From the NCBI GenBank assembly GCA_903960845.1, contig CAJCCF010000582.1, forward strand, positions 1-52,839: a DNA stretch of 52,839 bases. Reading direction: 5' to 3'. The notes under the pieces were generated by a model. That model was given only the letters and a program-made list of their open reading frames with translations. It was not told the origin of the DNA and searched no databases. This stretch comes from an uncultured Verrucomicrobiota bacterium (GTDB lineage: Bacteria; Verrucomicrobiota; Verrucomicrobiia; Verrucomicrobiales; Verrucomicrobiaceae). Below are positions 51,598 to 52,839 of this stretch, piece by piece (position 1 is the stretch's first letter; every line of letters begins with the position of its first letter). Position numbers and translations under genes: made by a program.

Positions 51598-52388
51598 GCC
51601 GACTCGATGCCTCCGCCCTGAATGCCGCCTGCGAGGCTGAGGCGCTGCCCTGGCGTGTGCAGGTGGTCGATGAAATCGGCTCCACGAGCGATGCCGTGCG
51701 CGAGGCCGCACTGTCAGGCGAAGCCTCGGGGCTGGTGCTCTTTGCCGAATCGCAAACAGCCGGACGCGGCCGCCGTGACAACCGCTGGATCACGCCGAAA
51801 GGGAAGGATCTGATGTTCTCTCTGCTGCTGCGTCCGGAAGTGCCCGCAGCGCTGTGGTCGCGGCTGACGACACTTGCCGCCCTGGCCATCTGCCGGGCCA
51901 TCGAAATCGAGCTGCCACTGCAGCCGATGATCAAGTGGCCGAACGATGTGTATCTGCATGATCGCAAAGTCAGTGGTCTGCTGGCTGAGGTGGTGACACC
52001 AAAGACAGGCATGGCGCTGGTTCTCGGCATTGGACTGAATGTGAACACGGATCAGTTCCCGCCTGATCTGGAAAGCTCGGCGACATCACTGCTCTCCGGG
52101 CTTCAACGCCCGATCATTCGCGAGCTGGATCGCCAGCAGCTTGCGCTTGTTTTGTTGCGTCAGCTTCATGCCCAGTTTGAGCGCCTGGATCATGGCTTCC
52201 ATGAAGCCGTGGCTGAGGTGCGTGAACGCAGCTGGCTCATCGGACGCCAGATTCGCGCGACCGTCGATGGGAGCGAACTCTTCGGCCGCGCCATGGATCT
52301 AAACAGCGAAGGCCACCTCGTTCTGGCTCTGCCTGATGGAGCACTCACCACCCTGAGCAGCGCCGAAGGCGTGCGTCAGGTGGTGTGA
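51594..52388 (+). CDS. birA: Biotin--[acetyl-CoA-carboxylase] ligase
   Basis: Attaches biotin to the carboxyl carrier protein of acetyl-CoA carboxylase and similar enzymes. The 264-residue product has DEIGSTSDAVRE, then the catalytic SQTAGRGRRDNRWITPKGKD (biotinyl-adenylate loop), PMIKWPNDVYL, LLAEVV and the C-terminal SH3-like domain (LFGRAMDLNSEGHLVLALPDG). There is no N-terminal helix-turn-helix, so this is a monofunctional ligase rather than a repressor of the E. coli type. It is the last gene of the HAD-CDF-BirA run, joined by a 4-bp overlap. Confidence 0.95.
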   Translation: MSRLDASALNAACEAEALPWRVQVVDEIGSTSDAVREAALSGEASGLVLFAESQTAGRGRRDNRWITPKGKDLMFSLLLRPEVPAALWSRLTTLAALAICRAIEIELPLQPMIKWPNDVYLHDRKVSGLLAEVVTPKTGMALVLGIGLNVNTDQFPPDLESSATSLLSGLQRPIIRELDRQQLALVLLRQLHAQFERLDHGFHEAVAEVRERSWLIGRQIRATVDGSELFGRAMDLNSEGHLVLALPDGALTTLSSAEGVRQVV

Positions 52389-52839
52389 GAATTGCCCCTG
52401 CCTGCACTGAGAAGCAGGCCCCTGTGGACCTTGGTTTTGAGCCGATTGGGGGTGAGGTAGAAATTGTTGCGAGGCAGCTCCAGGGCGTGGCTGGTGCACG
52501 CGACACCTCACCCGGCCATGGCTGGAGAACGGCGAGGTTTTTCATTTCCCTCTCTCTAGTCTCCGCTACACTCCGACATGAGCCGCACCGATACCCGCTG
52601 GATTCAGCGCTTCGACAACTCGTAGCAGGCCTAACCCTGAAATCAAACGAAGCACGTGCAAGGCATCCAAGACCCAAGAATCAGCCAACCTTGCGAAGAA
52701 TGCATTGCGCCTCGGGCTGTGCTGTCAGTTTGCGAGTGAGCCGATCAACTTCCGCACGACGACGGTGACGGCAATGTTGCGGCTGGGCCAAACCCAGCGG
52801 CTGGAGCGGCTGGCTGAATTGTGCCGAATCAATGCCGAC
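52389..52839. other. 451-bp stretch after birA with no convincing gene; possible remnants
   Basis: A 6-bp GCCTGC/GCAGGC hairpin (52399-52418) follows the birA stop, without a T-run. At 52578 an ATG opens a 15-codon frame (MSRTDTRWIQRFDNS) closed by a stop at 52623; this recalls the N-terminus of nucleotidyltransferase substrate-binding proteins, but it breaks off. From about 52640 to the window edge two frames are open: plus strand, ending RLGQTQRLERLAELCRINAD, and minus strand, with AEVDRLTRKLTAQPEAQCI and a stop at 52681-52683. Either could belong to a gene beyond the window, and I cannot choose. Confidence 0.3.

Overview
The window is a stretch of ordinary chromosome, about 60% GC by eye, from a Gram-negative bacterium that most resembles Verrucomicrobia (Verrucomicrobiaceae/Prosthecobacter-like). 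The reasons are a SWIB-domain protein, a DUF1501 secretory protein, an exported iduronate-sulfatase-type enzyme, an orphan protein of helicase-associated (HA) repeats, a MoxR/Bat operon beside a Gld-like ABC cassette, and a C-terminal fragment of a kind I associate with exported Verrucomicrobia proteins. The assignment rests on family content, not on a marker gene. I see no rRNA, tRNA, CRISPR array, phage or insertion sequence. Many genes lack a clear Shine-Dalgarno sequence, so several starts were chosen from domain or signal-peptide position.

Layout. 1-5.0 kb: fragment of an exported protein, der and pgsA (minus), sulfatase and queD (plus). 5.2-10.7 kb: smc with extra acidic segments, a TatD nuclease and a Gly/Tyr/Ser-rich lipoprotein. 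10.8-18.9 kb: MoxR ATPase, DUF58 protein, a one-pass membrane protein, BatA, a BatB-BatC fusion and a BatD-BatE fusion. 19.1-24.3 kb: ABC ATPase, permease, GldG-like protein and DUF4340 protein. 24.3-26.5 kb: tRNA-dihydrouridine synthase and GAPDH with a good terminator. 26.6-30.2 kb (minus): PAP2 phosphatase, ArnT-like glycosyltransferase, exported methyltransferase, UMP kinase. 30.5-31.8 kb: Nudix hydrolase and SDR. 31.9-34.8 kb (minus): double-CbiX/Fe-S protein, DgkA-type kinase, unknown exported protein. 35.0-37.5 kb: six-repeat HA protein, a GGQ release-factor-like protein, exported glutathione peroxidase. 37.5-40.4 kb (minus): LolC/E permease, exported alpha/beta hydrolase, SWIB protein with a perfect terminator. 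40.5-43.6 kb: beta-propeller protein, small Pro-rich exported protein, moeA. 43.6-49.9 kb (minus): DUF1501, trxB, pyrB-pyrR, class V aminotransferase, AraC regulator. 50.0-52.4 kb: HAD phosphatase, CDF transporter and biotin ligase in one overlapping operon, then 450 bp without a convincing gene.

How the genes work together. The strongest functional unit is 10.8-24.3 kb, two adjacent envelope modules on one strand: a MoxR/VWA 'Bat' complex and a Gld-type ABC transporter with large periplasmic partners. Both multi-part Bat proteins are fusions that keep the second partner's signal peptide inside the chain, which fits a two-pass membrane topology. The rest is mostly housekeeping (GTPase, lipid synthesis, pyrimidine synthesis, thioredoxin reductase, molybdopterin) mixed with exported proteins of unknown role.

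The best candidates for undescribed biology are the fused Bat proteins next to the Gld cassette, the orphan HA-repeat protein, the double-CbiX/Fe-S protein away from any tetrapyrrole genes, and a pair of 21-bp-spaced repeats in the araC/HAD divergent region.
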